A stretch of 40,547 bases of DNA from an uncultured Ruminiclostridium sp. (GTDB taxonomy: Bacteria; Bacillota; Clostridia; Oscillospirales; Ruminococcaceae): positions 1 to 40,547 of the forward strand of contig CATLBH010000024.1 in NCBI GenBank assembly GCA_949878745.1. The letters are read 5' to 3'. Positions 7,212 through 14,666 of the stretch are shown here, piece by piece (the first letter of the stretch is position 1; every line of letters starts with the position of its first letter). The notes beneath the pieces were generated by a model, which had not been told where the DNA came from, made no database searches, and saw nothing but the letters and a program-made list of their open reading frames with translations. Made by a program: the position numbers and the translations under genes.

Positions 7212-7992
7212 GCTCTGCCACCTCCTTTCCGAACTGCTCATAAGCTGCGGCTACCTTGCCGCCTTTGTCATAGGCAAAAATGCTTTTCCCCTCTGCGGTG
7301 GCTTCCACGGCACGGATGGAATGGGGTATCTGGGTATCAAATACCTTGATTTTCTGTCCGTAGGCACTTCTCACCGTGGCGGTGATTTCCTTGGAGATAT
7401 TCGTGCGGAGCATTACCATCGTCATAAGGATGCCGTCAATCCGCAAAGGGGGATTGATTTGCCGTCTGACTTTCGACACGGAGCGAAGCAACAGCTCTAA
7501 GCCTTTGGCAGAAAGATAGTGGGGCTGCGTAGGGATAACCACGCTGTCAGCCGCCGCCAGTGCGTTGATGGTGAGCATACCAAGGCTCGGCATACAGTCT
7601 ATTAAACAATAGTCGTAGTTTTTCTTGACCTCGTTCACGCAGGTTTTCAGCACACTTTCACGGCTTATGGCGTTAATCAGCCTTACTTCCAAGCCCGACA
7701 GCTCAATGTTGGACGGTAACAGGTCAACGCCCTCACCGTGGTGCAGTATGCTTTGGGCGACATCAATGGATTTATCGTCTATGATGTCCTGCATGATGGT
7801 GGAGAGCGTAACTGGTAAATCGTCTGGTCTGTGGTAGCCGAGAGACATGGTTAGATTTGCCTGTGCATCGGCATCAATGAGCAGAACTTTCTTGCCCTGC
7901 TGTGCCAGACTTACGCCCAGATTGACCGCCGTGGTGGTCTTGCCGACACCGCCTTTCTGATTGGTTAAAGCGATTACTTTGCAATTTGACAT
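7165..7992 (-). CDS. parA: ParA/Soj-type partition ATPase
   Basis: 275 residues from the ATG at 7992, preceded by AGGAGG eight bases upstream. The deviant Walker A motif QKGGVGKTTT is at residues 12-21, the Walker A' region has VLLIDADAQANLT, and Walker B has YCLIDCMPSLGMLTINAL. These are diagnostic of plasmid/ICE ParA ATPases that dimerise on DNA with ATP. It pairs with parB, whose start overlaps its end, so translation is probably coupled. A short hairpin (around 8030-8050) precedes it. Confidence 0.92.
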   Translation of the reverse strand: MSNCKVIALTNQKGGVGKTTTAVNLGVSLAQQGKKVLLIDADAQANLTMSLGYHRPDDLPVTLSTIMQDIIDDKSIDVAQSILHHGEGVDLLPSNIELSGLEVRLINAISRESVLKTCVNEVKKNYDYCLIDCMPSLGMLTINALAAADSVVIPTQPHYLSAKGLELLLRSVSKVRRQINPPLRIDGILMTMVMLRTNISKEITATVRSAYGQKIKVFDTQIPHSIRAVEATAEGKSIFAYDKGGKVAAAYEQFGKEVAELGEKQRNKNRADRIR

Positions 7993-8074
7993 GGGTGCGT
8001 CCTCCTTTCGCATAGATTTAGCCGCTTTGTCAAAGGCGGCTATGTAACTGTACCAGAGGACGCAGGACGCAAAA

Positions 8075-8113
8075 AAGCCGCTTACTCTTAATGGGGTTAA
8101 GAATAAGCGGCTT
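8075..8113 (-). terminator. strong intrinsic terminator
   Basis: AAGCCGCTTA/TAAGCGGCTT forms a 10-bp stem, extended inside by TCTTAA/TTAAGA. On the minus strand the stem is followed by six Ts. It closes the short element gene at 8128-8306 and insulates parA from it. Confidence 0.85.
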
Positions 8114-8127
8114 CATAAAGATGTGCC

Positions 8128-8306
8128 TTAGACATATTCAATTTTTACTTTCTTGACGGGGGCATTGGCTACCTTGAAGATAAGCTCGTCAACGCAGTCC
8201 CCGTATCTGTCTTGCCGTATGAGCTGATTTTCAGCTCCACAAGGCTATGTAAAAGCAATGTTCTTTCTTGGCTATCCACATATATGTGAGTTTTCTTTTC
8301 TCTCAT
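8128..8306 (-). pseudogene. small conjugative-element protein with one-base frameshift
   Basis: From the ATG at 8306 (AAGGA upstream) the frame reads REKKTHIYVDSQERTLLLHS and LVELK, then shifts. The other frame continues QLIRQDRYGDCVDELIFKVA and ends VKKVKIEYV with a stop at 8128-8130. Together they form the roughly 59-residue conserved small protein found near parA in Tn1549-like elements. The break falls in a run of four As where five would keep the frame, so it is a single A deletion or a sequencing error. Function unknown. Confidence 0.6.
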
Positions 8307-8332
8307 ACGGCTCACCGTCCTTTCTTGGCTTC

Positions 8333-8361
8333 ATTATAAGTCAAATTGGAATCCAATACAA
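8333..8361 (-). promoter_or_regulatory. promoter of the small element gene
   Basis: TATAAT (8333-8338) and TTGTAT (8356-8361) are 17 bp apart on the minus strand. The spacer carries the palindrome TTGGATTCCAA, a possible operator. It shares TATAATGAAGCCA with the promoter at 6095. Confidence 0.55.
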
Positions 8362-8385
8362 AACTATGGCGATAATTATATTTTG

Positions 8386-9684
8386 TTATAAGTTTCTTCC
8401 ATCTAAATATTGAATCGCTGTTGAAACCAAAGACAAACATCTCTTGTAAAAATACTCAAAGTGCCTTTTATCTTGAATATCTATCTTTGTTATCTCATGA
8501 TGCCTAATTCTAAAGTTATTACCAATCGTTGTCAGTTCACGAAACTCTTTTTCAAATAACTCCATATAAGCTTGCTGACTATTCCCCATATCCTTTACAA
8601 TCTTTTCTACTGATTTCTTTTTATCTATTGTTGATGAACAATAATAAGTTTTTAATCTCTCAAAAGCATCCCACAATTTTTCTACCGCAATTTGCAAATT
8701 ATCTTCATCATAATATCTGGATGCCTGCTGCAACAATTCTTTCAATCCCACTTCCTGTACTGTCTCCAATGAACCTTGATTAATCTGTGCATCAAATGAA
8801 TTTACCATCTTACCATTATTAAGTTGGAATCCGATTTCATTTAATTTCAATATCACATTAATCTGTGCTTCAAAATCATGCAACATACTATGTCTGGCAA
8901 ATAATTCTATTGCATCTAACACATAAAATGGAGAATTTGATACTATAAAATCATGAAGATTGTCCGTTTCAACATATTCTTTCTGGCTATTATAGCATTT
9001 TGGCACATAAAATTGTCTTATGTCGAAAAAAACATCTGCCGCTATTGTTGTATCATAATTCCACCCTGTTTCATCAGTTGCTCGATATGGCTCATTACAT
9101 CTTTCCAAAAATTGATATATTTGATTTCTGGCTTTTAGATTTATGGATAAAACAATCTTTTTTTCTTTTATATCTTTAGCGTGTCTTTGGGAAAATGGGA
9201 TAAACAACGCATTTTCCTCTCTCTGAAACACCCTCCATCCATAAACATCCCGATTAGAAATCTTATTAGCAGGATAAAGTTCATAGCCATCATTTTGCAA
9301 TAGCTTGTTGATTTCTGTTAAAAATTCTTTCCAGTAGCCCTTCTCATATCTAACCGTTGGATGAAATACTTCACAAAGAAATTTCAAATATATTTCATCC
9401 TCACCATTTTGCAAATCAAATCGTTCATCTTCAAAAATCCAACAATATGGATAGTCATCATTATTAACTGTATGCTGCCAAATATCCTGCTCTGCATTTT
9501 CAAATCTTGAATCATCACTTGGCATATTATTTAAATCATATATTCTTTTAAGAAAATCCAGTTCTTCAAGCCTACCAAAATAATGGTAAGTGACTGTCTT
9601 AGTGTCAAAAAATTCATCTATATCCAATCCATTTCGGAATAAGTCTAAAATATCACGCTTTGTTATCTCTGTAATACGCTTCAT
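8386..9684 (-). CDS. HEPN/AbiJ-like protein, probable phage-defence cargo
   Basis: 432 residues; the start at 9684 is chosen because GAGGAGG lies five bases upstream. The N-terminus (KRITEITKRDILDLFRNG, then VTYHYFGRLEELDFLKRIYDL) resembles AbiJ N-terminal (NTD3-like) domains. The last 120 residues are helical and contain LTTIGNNFRIRHHE, similar to the R-x-x-x-H style catalytic loop of HEPN ribonucleases. Such fusions are linked to abortive infection. It has its own promoter and is AT-rich relative to the chromosome. The gene lies at the element end next to rumA, a common cargo position. Family assigned from memory of motifs; activity is inference. Confidence 0.6.
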   Translation of the reverse strand: MKRITEITKRDILDLFRNGLDIDEFFDTKTVTYHYFGRLEELDFLKRIYDLNNMPSDDSRFENAEQDIWQHTVNNDDYPYCWIFEDERFDLQNGEDEIYLKFLCEVFHPTVRYEKGYWKEFLTEINKLLQNDGYELYPANKISNRDVYGWRVFQREENALFIPFSQRHAKDIKEKKIVLSINLKARNQIYQFLERCNEPYRATDETGWNYDTTIAADVFFDIRQFYVPKCYNSQKEYVETDNLHDFIVSNSPFYVLDAIELFARHSMLHDFEAQINVILKLNEIGFQLNNGKMVNSFDAQINQGSLETVQEVGLKELLQQASRYYDEDNLQIAVEKLWDAFERLKTYYCSSTIDKKKSVEKIVKDMGNSQQAYMELFEKEFRELTTIGNNFRIRHHEITKIDIQDKRHFEYFYKRCLSLVSTAIQYLDGRNL

Positions 9685-9721
9685 CTTTTCCTCCTCACAC
9701 AATCATAATATGAACACATTT

Positions 9722-9750
9722 ATCATACTACTTCTATAAAATATCTTCAA
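9722..9750 (-). promoter_or_regulatory. promoter of the HEPN-like gene
   Basis: TTGAAG (9745-9750) and TATGAT (9722-9727) are separated by 17 bp, 38 bp upstream of the chosen ATG. Confidence 0.55.
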
Positions 9751-9753
9751 GAA

Positions 9754-9784
9754 AAGCGTATCACCATTTGTAAATGATACGCTT
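9754..9784 (-). terminator. terminator after rumA
   Basis: AAGCGTATCA/TGATACGCTT forms a perfect 10-bp stem with an 11-nt loop, starting five bases past the rumA stop and followed by TTTTCTT on the minus strand. Confidence 0.8.
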
Positions 9785-9789
9785 ACTTT

Positions 9790-11454
9790 TTAAATAACGC
9801 TAAAATGTTTCAGAGCATCTTTGATAGCTTCGACTTTTTCCGCTGTTGGATGTTTCCTCGGCTGTTTCAATTTCTCTACCGCATTAGGAGCATCATACAT
9901 AGGCAAACCTAAAGCTCTCTTTACCTCTGCGATATATGCAGTATGTACCTTGAAACCATATTCCGCTTCTATGTACTTTTTAATCATTTTATAAGTTACT
10001 CGTTCTTTTGGTTTGTAGTTTTCTGCTCTTTCTGCAATATTATTAAGTGGAACTTTGTCCTCACCATCGCCAAACTCGACTTTTATGTTGATATGTCCGT
10101 CTGGTTTTTTGTGGGAAAGCAGTACTACCGTCTCCACATGCCTCGTCCTCGAAAACAAATCCACCCCCCTTATCCTATCGCACCTATACCCCATCTCCCC
10201 CAGCACCTTACAATCCCTTGCCGCTGTAGCGGGATTACAGCTTATCATCACAATCCTCTCCGCCCCAAGCTCCGCCGTTTTTTCAAGCACCACCCTTTCA
10301 CACCCCCTGCGCGCCGGGTCAAGCAGCACCACATCGGGCTTCAATCCCGCTCCTCTTATTATCTCTGCCGCCCTGTCGGCGTCGGCGCAGTAAAACTCCG
10401 CGTTGGAAAAACCGTTCAGCTCCGCGTTTTTTCTTGCGTTTTCCACAGCGCTCTCCACTATTTCAACTCCTAAAACCCTCTTCGCCCTTTTCGCCATGGA
10501 AAGCCCAATCGTACCTATTCCGCAGTAAATATCCGCTATTATCTTGCCCTCCGGCTCCGCAAACTCCGCGGCGGCGGTGTAAAGCTTCTCCGCCATAGGG
10601 GTATTTACCTGATAAAAAGATTTGGGAGAAATGGAAACGGTATTCCCGCACATTGTGTCAAAAATTTCGCTTCTACCCGCAAGCAGAATCTCCTCCTCAC
10701 CCATTATCACATTGGTATCCTGCTTGTTGATATTCAGTACGACGCCCTTTATATCCGGAAATTTGCATATAAGCTCTTTGGAGAGTCTTTGCATTTCCGG
10801 TATTTTTCGTCTTGCTACTAAGGTAACGTTTATTTCACCGCTGTAATGTCCCCTTCTGAGGCAAATATGGCGCATTACGCCCTTGTTTTCCGCCTCGCTA
10901 TACACGCTGAGCCTGTTATTTTGTATATATTCTCTTATATAATTTACAATTTCCGAAAAGACGGCGGGCTGTAAAACGCAGTCGGTGCATCCTATTATCC
11001 TGTGACTGTTTACCGCGTAAAAGCCGCAGATGACATTGCCGTCCTTATCCTTTCCGATAGGGTACTGCGACTTGTTGCGGTAACGGGTTATATCTTCATT
11101 TTTTAAAAAGGGCAAAAATTCGGGTTCAAGGCCTCCTATTCTCGCGAAAGCGTCTCTTATAAAGCTTTCCTTGGCTCTTACCTCCGCTTCGTAATCAATA
11201 TGGCGAAAGGAACACCCTCCGCATCTTCCGAAAACAGGACAGTCGTTTTCCCTCCTGTCGGGTGACGGGATTAGTATTTCCTCTATCTTACCGTAAGAGT
11301 AACTGCTTTTCGCTTTCAGTATTTTCACCATGCAAACATCGCCCACAGCGGACATTGGCACAAAAACCACCTTGCCGTCTTTGTCCCTGCCTACGCCTGC
11401 GCCGTCATTTGAAATTGATGTTATTTCCAATGTGCAAATTTCGTTTTTGATCAT
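9790..11454 (-). CDS. rumA: 23S rRNA (uracil-C5)-methyltransferase RumA/RlmD with element-encoded C-terminus
   Basis: 554 residues, ATG after AAAAGGAGAT. It transfers methyl from SAM to C5 of a 23S rRNA uridine. An N-terminal TRAM domain (1-60) is followed by iron-sulfur ligands C72, C78 and C81. The catalytic domain has DIYCGIGTIGLSMA (SAM), VLLDPARRG and MISCNPAT with the nucleophilic cysteine. The native protein should end near residue 450; here, from V440 (10137), it continues for 115 residues with AYIAEVKRALGLPMYDAPNA and other sequence typical of recombinase tails. Base composition drops toward AT at the same point. The element therefore donated the C-terminus, and the original end IQRKDT lies at 2.54 kb. 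Last gene of the flavodoxin-ASCH-VOC run. Confidence 0.93.
   Translation of the reverse strand: MIKNEICTLEITSISNDGAGVGRDKDGKVVFVPMSAVGDVCMVKILKAKSSYSYGKIEEILIPSPDRRENDCPVFGRCGGCSFRHIDYEAEVRAKESFIRDAFARIGGLEPEFLPFLKNEDITRYRNKSQYPIGKDKDGNVICGFYAVNSHRIIGCTDCVLQPAVFSEIVNYIREYIQNNRLSVYSEAENKGVMRHICLRRGHYSGEINVTLVARRKIPEMQRLSKELICKFPDIKGVVLNINKQDTNVIMGEEEILLAGRSEIFDTMCGNTVSISPKSFYQVNTPMAEKLYTAAAEFAEPEGKIIADIYCGIGTIGLSMAKRAKRVLGVEIVESAVENARKNAELNGFSNAEFYCADADRAAEIIRGAGLKPDVVLLDPARRGCERVVLEKTAELGAERIVMISCNPATAARDCKVLGEMGYRCDRIRGVDLFSRTRHVETVVLLSHKKPDGHINIKVEFGDGEDKVPLNNIAERAENYKPKERVTYKMIKKYIEAEYGFKVHTAYIAEVKRALGLPMYDAPNAVEKLKQPRKHPTAEKVEAIKDALKHFSVI
10130..10134. other. putative attachment site (rumA side)
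   Basis: GTCTC within the VETVV codons of rumA matches 2563-2567. It marks the boundary between GC-rich chromosomal rumA and AT-rich element DNA. Confidence 0.55.
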
Positions 11455-11469
11455 ATATCTCCTTTTGTA

Positions 11470-11817
11470 CTATGCTTTCGGAAAGCTTCTGAATACAATA
11501 ATGTTACCGTCCGGATCGCAAAAACGCATATTTCTTGCGCCCCACGGACGGGTTTCGGGCTTGTCAAGTATTTCAATCCCCAACTCATTAAGCCGTATAT
11601 ACTCCGTATCAACATCATCTACGGTAAACGCCATATTCATATTTGAATTTCCGCCCTCAGCATCGTCACATTTGAGGATTGCCAAAAATGCGCCCTGTGT
11701 ATGTATTTCCTGATGTATCTCATCATCACAGTCAGAGGTTGTCTGAAGAATCTTTTTATAAAAATCAGACAAACGTCTGACGTCTTTTGTTATAAGTCCT
11801 ATTCCCGAAAATATCAA
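11470..11817 (-). CDS. VOC (glyoxalase-type) family protein
   Basis: 115 residues from the TTG at 11817, nine bases after GGGAGG; an earlier TTG at 11862 would start inside a palindromic repeat and has no ribosome site. The fold shows two beta-alpha-beta-beta-beta halves: SGIGLITKDVRRLSDFYKKI, later MAFTVDDVDTEYIRLNELGI, ending MRFCDPDGNIIVFRSF. A metal-ligand glutamate is not clear, so it may bind rather than convert a small molecule. It lies 15 bp before rumA. Confidence 0.8.
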   Translation of the reverse strand: MIFSGIGLITKDVRRLSDFYKKILQTTSDCDDEIHQEIHTQGAFLAILKCDDAEGGNSNMNMAFTVDDVDTEYIRLNELGIEILDKPETRPWGARNMRFCDPDGNIIVFRSFPKA

Positions 11818-11844
11818 CGTATGTTTCCTCCCATAATCGTTATC

Positions 11845-11889
11845 ATACCAATTTTTAATCAAATTATAGACTTGATTAAAAATTGGTAT
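11845..11889. repeat. palindromic repeat P1 (single hairpin)
   Basis: Perfect 18-bp arms (11845-11862 and 11872-11889) flank the loop ATTATAGAC, and the ends are ATACCAAT and ATTGGTAT. It carries the caps of the dispersed palindromic family seen at 13.1, 18.1, 20.3 and 36.1 kb. It supplies the stop codon of the ASCH gene. Confidence 0.85.
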
Positions 11890-12322
11890 CAGATACTACC
11901 TCAAATTCCTCGCATACAAGCTCCATATCCTCACTAAACTTAATCCCGACCTCGCCAAGCTCTTTTGTGAAAAAATCCTCGTGAACCTTCCTCCAGTATT
12001 CAAGGCTCCTGTCGCCCTCCCCCTCTTTATAGGCGTGTTCTTCTGAAATATTCCCAAACCGCTCAATATATACTTTTACGGTTTTGATTACGCATACTGC
12101 CTCGTCCCTTGAATTTAAAATAACACTGTATTCCCCAGCTTTCGGCAGCTCTTCGCCCTCTTTTTCGTACAAATAATAAGCGGAGCAGGTGGCCGTCTTT
12201 ATTCCCTTTACCGTCAGCTCCGCCAATATGTCGGGATCGTCCCCGAAAGCCCATGCTTCGTACTCCATGTTTTCAAGATCGTTTTTCTTTAAAAAGATCT
12301 CCCACATTTCTTTTGCTGTCAT
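11876..12322 (-). CDS. ASCH-domain protein
   Basis: 148 residues; the ATG at 12322 follows AAAGGAGA. The sequence EAWAFGDDPDILAELTVKGI followed by TATCSAYYLYEKEGEELP matches the ASCH fold (PUA-like, proposed to bind RNA), with VCVIKTVKVYIERF and ERFGNISEEHAYKEGEGD in the second half. The last residues, DTNF, are encoded by the palindromic repeat P1, so the native end may have been replaced. It follows the flavodoxin-like gene by 33 bp. Substrate unknown. Confidence 0.8.
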   Translation of the reverse strand: MTAKEMWEIFLKKNDLENMEYEAWAFGDDPDILAELTVKGIKTATCSAYYLYEKEGEELPKAGEYSVILNSRDEAVCVIKTVKVYIERFGNISEEHAYKEGEGDRSLEYWRKVHEDFFTKELGEVGIKFSEDMELVCEEFEVVSDTNF

Positions 12323-12355
12323 TTTATTTCTCCTTTGACCGATCAACAGATTCTC

Positions 12356-13042
12356 TTACCACGGACGCTTTTTACCCGTCCAGCCCTTTTCCTTCCAATA
12401 CTCCGCGTCGGCCGGATTGAAGCCGTTTCTTTGCATTATTCCCATAACGTTAAAAAACGTTCTTGTTTTTAAGGAAGGTTTGATCTTACCGCGCTTTTTC
12501 GCGATTTTCCCCGCCAAAGCGGAGAGCTTTTCGTCATACTTCCGCTTTTTCTCCTCCTTTACTCTCTCCCAGGAGGTTTCGTTCACCGCCGCGCCGAATC
12601 TGTATATCTTTCCCACGCCCCACCAAAAGGCGCTGTCCGCCATATCCTTATTAGTGCTTTTCATTCCCGCTCCTGCGGCGGTGGAAATACAAACCGCCTG
12701 CTTTGAAAACATCTTTTCCTCGGGACGGTGCACAAGCCAGCGCCAGCCGTAGTGATCGAGAAAAGCTTTCATGGCTCCTGTGGCGTGATAAACATAAACG
12801 GGGCTGGCCAATATTATAACCTCCGCCTCATCTATCGAACGGGTTATTGGCGAAAGCTTTTCATAGTGGGGGCACTGTGTTTCCGATTCCGTAAAGCATT
12901 TTGTACACCCCACACAAAATTTGTCAAAATCCTTGGGGAGAAAAAACTCCGTAATTTCACCCCCCAGTTTTTCCGCAAGCGAACGCGCTAAATGATAAGT
13001 AGAGCCCTTATGGCTCTGACCGTGTATGATCGTTAATTTCAT
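12356..13042 (-). CDS. flavodoxin-like NAD(P)H-dependent FMN reductase
   Basis: 228 residues. The N-terminal LTIIHGQSHKGSTYHLARSL is the phosphate-binding turn of the NADPH-dependent FMN reductase/WrbA family. A CVGCTKCF cysteine pair and LASPVYVYHATGAMKAFLDH match iron-sulfur flavoprotein-like reductases. The C-terminal 60 residues are basic. It probably heads a minus-strand operon with ASCH, VOC and rumA. Electron acceptor not deducible. Confidence 0.82.
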   Translation of the reverse strand: MKLTIIHGQSHKGSTYHLARSLAEKLGGEITEFFLPKDFDKFCVGCTKCFTESETQCPHYEKLSPITRSIDEAEVIILASPVYVYHATGAMKAFLDHYGWRWLVHRPEEKMFSKQAVCISTAAGAGMKSTNKDMADSAFWWGVGKIYRFGAAVNETSWERVKEEKKRKYDEKLSALAGKIAKKRGKIKPSLKTRTFFNVMGIMQRNGFNPADAEYWKEKGWTGKKRPW

Positions 13043-13080
13043 AATGTTCCTCTAAAATATATTTATGGAAACACTGATTA

Positions 13081-13174
13081 ATCCTAATCCCTTTTTAAAC
13101 TGTTGGCTTAGTGTTTCGGGGGCAATCCCTTTTTAAACTGTGGGTATTACGTCAGTTTAAAAAGGGATTGGTAT
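13081..13174. repeat. palindromic repeat P2
   Basis: Three copies of an AATCCCTTTTTAAACTG arm, two direct and one inverted, enclose the block TTAGTGTTTCGGGGGC, which is the reverse complement of the linker CCCRAAACACTAA seen in the copies at 18.1 and 20.3 kb. It ends ATTGGTAT. It is a 94-bp member of the family, inserted in reverse orientation relative to those copies. Confidence 0.7.
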
Positions 13175-13176
13175 AA

Positions 13177-13225
13177 AACACAATCGCCCCGTTCAAAGCA
13201 GCGTACTCACGCAGCTGATTGTGTT
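13177..13225 (-). terminator. probable terminator of the GNAT operon
   Basis: AACACAATC/GATTGTGTT pairs (9 bp) just downstream of the GNAT stop, with TTTTAT following on the minus strand. The loop is large with minor internal pairing. Confidence 0.45.
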
Positions 13226-13228
13226 ACG

Positions 13229-13726
13229 CTACGCTTTAATCAGCGGTTCCTTTTTTTTTACCGTATATTTCATAGGCGTATATCTTATTCCTTCCTGCTC
13301 CTTTTCATCGGATAACGCCTCGAATCCGATATGTAGATAAAACCCCCTGCCGTAAGGGGAGGAATTCAATGTAATCTCGCAAAGCTCCGGATTTTCTCTT
13401 AAAAGATCATCAAGCAAAAACTTAAATATCGCGGTAGCTACACCCTGGCGGTGATATTCTTTTTTTGTGAAAACGAGATTTATATGAGTTTTATTTGAGC
13501 GCATACCGATTATACCGATAATTTTTCCTTTGTCAAAAGCGGCGTATATTGGACACTCGCCCTTTTTGCACCTTTCGATAAAAACTTTGTTTTGTACGAT
13601 GTCCCGCTTGAAGGTTTCAACGCCTTCCGGCGTGTAATCCGGTGCTTCAAACTGCATAAATACCTCCAAGGCCAAGGAAAGCGCTTCGTCAACCTCCTTT
13701 TCGTTTATTTTTCTTATATCATACAT
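13229..13726 (-). CDS. GNAT-family N-acetyltransferase
   Basis: 165 residues. The start at 13726 has GAGGAAGG upstream; an ATG at 13744 overlapping the previous stop (ATGA) is the alternative. The acetyl-CoA motif A reads VFTKKEYHRQGVATAIFKFL, and the C-terminus has YGRGFYLHIGFEAL. Three acetyltransferase genes occur in the window and two are adjacent here. Substrate unknown. Confidence 0.85.
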   Translation of the reverse strand: MYDIRKINEKEVDEALSLALEVFMQFEAPDYTPEGVETFKRDIVQNKVFIERCKKGECPIYAAFDKGKIIGIIGMRSNKTHINLVFTKKEYHRQGVATAIFKFLLDDLLRENPELCEITLNSSPYGRGFYLHIGFEALSDEKEQEGIRYTPMKYTVKKKEPLIKA

Positions 13727-13740
13727 AATTTTTTCCTTCC

Positions 13741-14259
13741 TCATAATATTTTGATGAAAATAAAGCTGTCATAAGTCACATTCATATTGTATTTGTTGAA
13801 GCTTCCCTCTTTGAGAACCTCAAATCCCAGCTTTTTAAGCAGCTCGCAGGAAGCCTCGTTTTCCTTTGCCGCTTCGGCGGTAACCCTTTTGCCGCCCACC
13901 GACCCTATCCAATTTGTAAGTGTTGTTACAATATCCCTCCCTAAGCCCTTCCGCCAATAAGATTTATGCACGCAATAGCCTATATCGTAAGCCGTTCCGC
14001 CGTCGTCGGGAAAGGCGCAGCAGGTGCCTACGGGAACCCCCGTTTCCTTAAGCTCCGCCAGAAAATAATACCCCAAAGGGCTGTCCTCCAATCCGTCGAC
14101 AGCCCTCTGAAACTTTTCGTCAATAAATTCTTTTTCGGGATCGCTTAAATATTTTCCGTTTTCCCCGTCAAACCATATCCCGCTTACAAAATCGAGATCG
14201 GAGCTTCGATAGCTTCTCAAGGCTATCTTTTCTCCCGAAAGCTTTTCTTCGATTTTCAT
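13741..14259 (-). CDS. GNAT-family N-acetyltransferase (RimJ-like)
   Basis: 172 residues from the ATG at 14259, which overlaps the stop of the deaminase gene. It starts with SGEKIALRSYRSSDLDFVSG and has the RimI/RimJ-type core YDIGYCVHKSYWRKGLGRDI and AAKENEASCELLKKLGFEVL. Translationally coupled to both neighbours. It probably acylates an amino group on a small molecule or protein terminus. Confidence 0.87.
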   Translation of the reverse strand: MKIEEKLSGEKIALRSYRSSDLDFVSGIWFDGENGKYLSDPEKEFIDEKFQRAVDGLEDSPLGYYFLAELKETGVPVGTCCAFPDDGGTAYDIGYCVHKSYWRKGLGRDIVTTLTNWIGSVGGKRVTAEAAKENEASCELLKKLGFEVLKEGSFNKYNMNVTYDSFIFIKIL

Positions 14260-14651
14260 TTTATCCACCATTCGGGGGTAAGCTCTCCGAGAGTCATTAC
14301 CCTGTTCGCTTCATAATCAAGCATTATCTCTATATTTTTGTAATCCTTTGGCATAAGCTGAACCATCAGCTCGCGGCAGGCGCCGCAGGGAGCGCCGCTT
14401 TTTCCGTCGCCCATGATACACAGCACCTTGGAAATTCTGTCCTCGCCGCTGGTAATCATATTGAAAATGGCGTTTCTTTCGGCGCAAATCCCGAGAGTGC
14501 TGCATGTATCGATACATACCCCCGTGTATATTTTTCCCGAAGCGGACAAAACGGCCGCCGCCACTCCGCCCGCGTCAACATAATCGGAAATTTTCCTGTA
14601 TTTATGCACCGACCTTGCCGCTTCATGCATTTCCTTCCAAATATTTTCCAT
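14256..14651 (-). CDS. cdd: cytidine deaminase-family zinc hydrolase
   Basis: 131 residues, the usual length of tetrameric cytidine deaminases. The active-site motif CAERNA gives C56 and catalytic E58, and APCGACRE gives C89 and C92, the complete zinc set. It hydrolyses cytidine or a related base in pyrimidine salvage; blasticidin-type deaminases are similar and cannot be excluded. It sits 15 bp after prfB in a five-gene minus-strand run. Confidence 0.85.
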   Translation of the reverse strand: MENIWKEMHEAARSVHKYRKISDYVDAGGVAAAVLSASGKIYTGVCIDTCSTLGICAERNAIFNMITSGEDRISKVLCIMGDGKSGAPCGACRELMVQLMPKDYKNIEIMLDYEANRVMTLGELTPEWWIK

Positions 14652-14666
14652 ATACGCTCCTTAATA

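Noticed and set aside
7241-7241. ATG at 7241 as parB start
   Set aside because: It has no ribosome site and extends deep into parA; the TTG at 7211 has AGGAGG and gives the family N-terminus.
11876-12254. Second protein in another frame of the ASCH gene (63 codons)
   Set aside because: No ribosome site and lacks resemblance to anything; the ASCH frame has clear family motifs.
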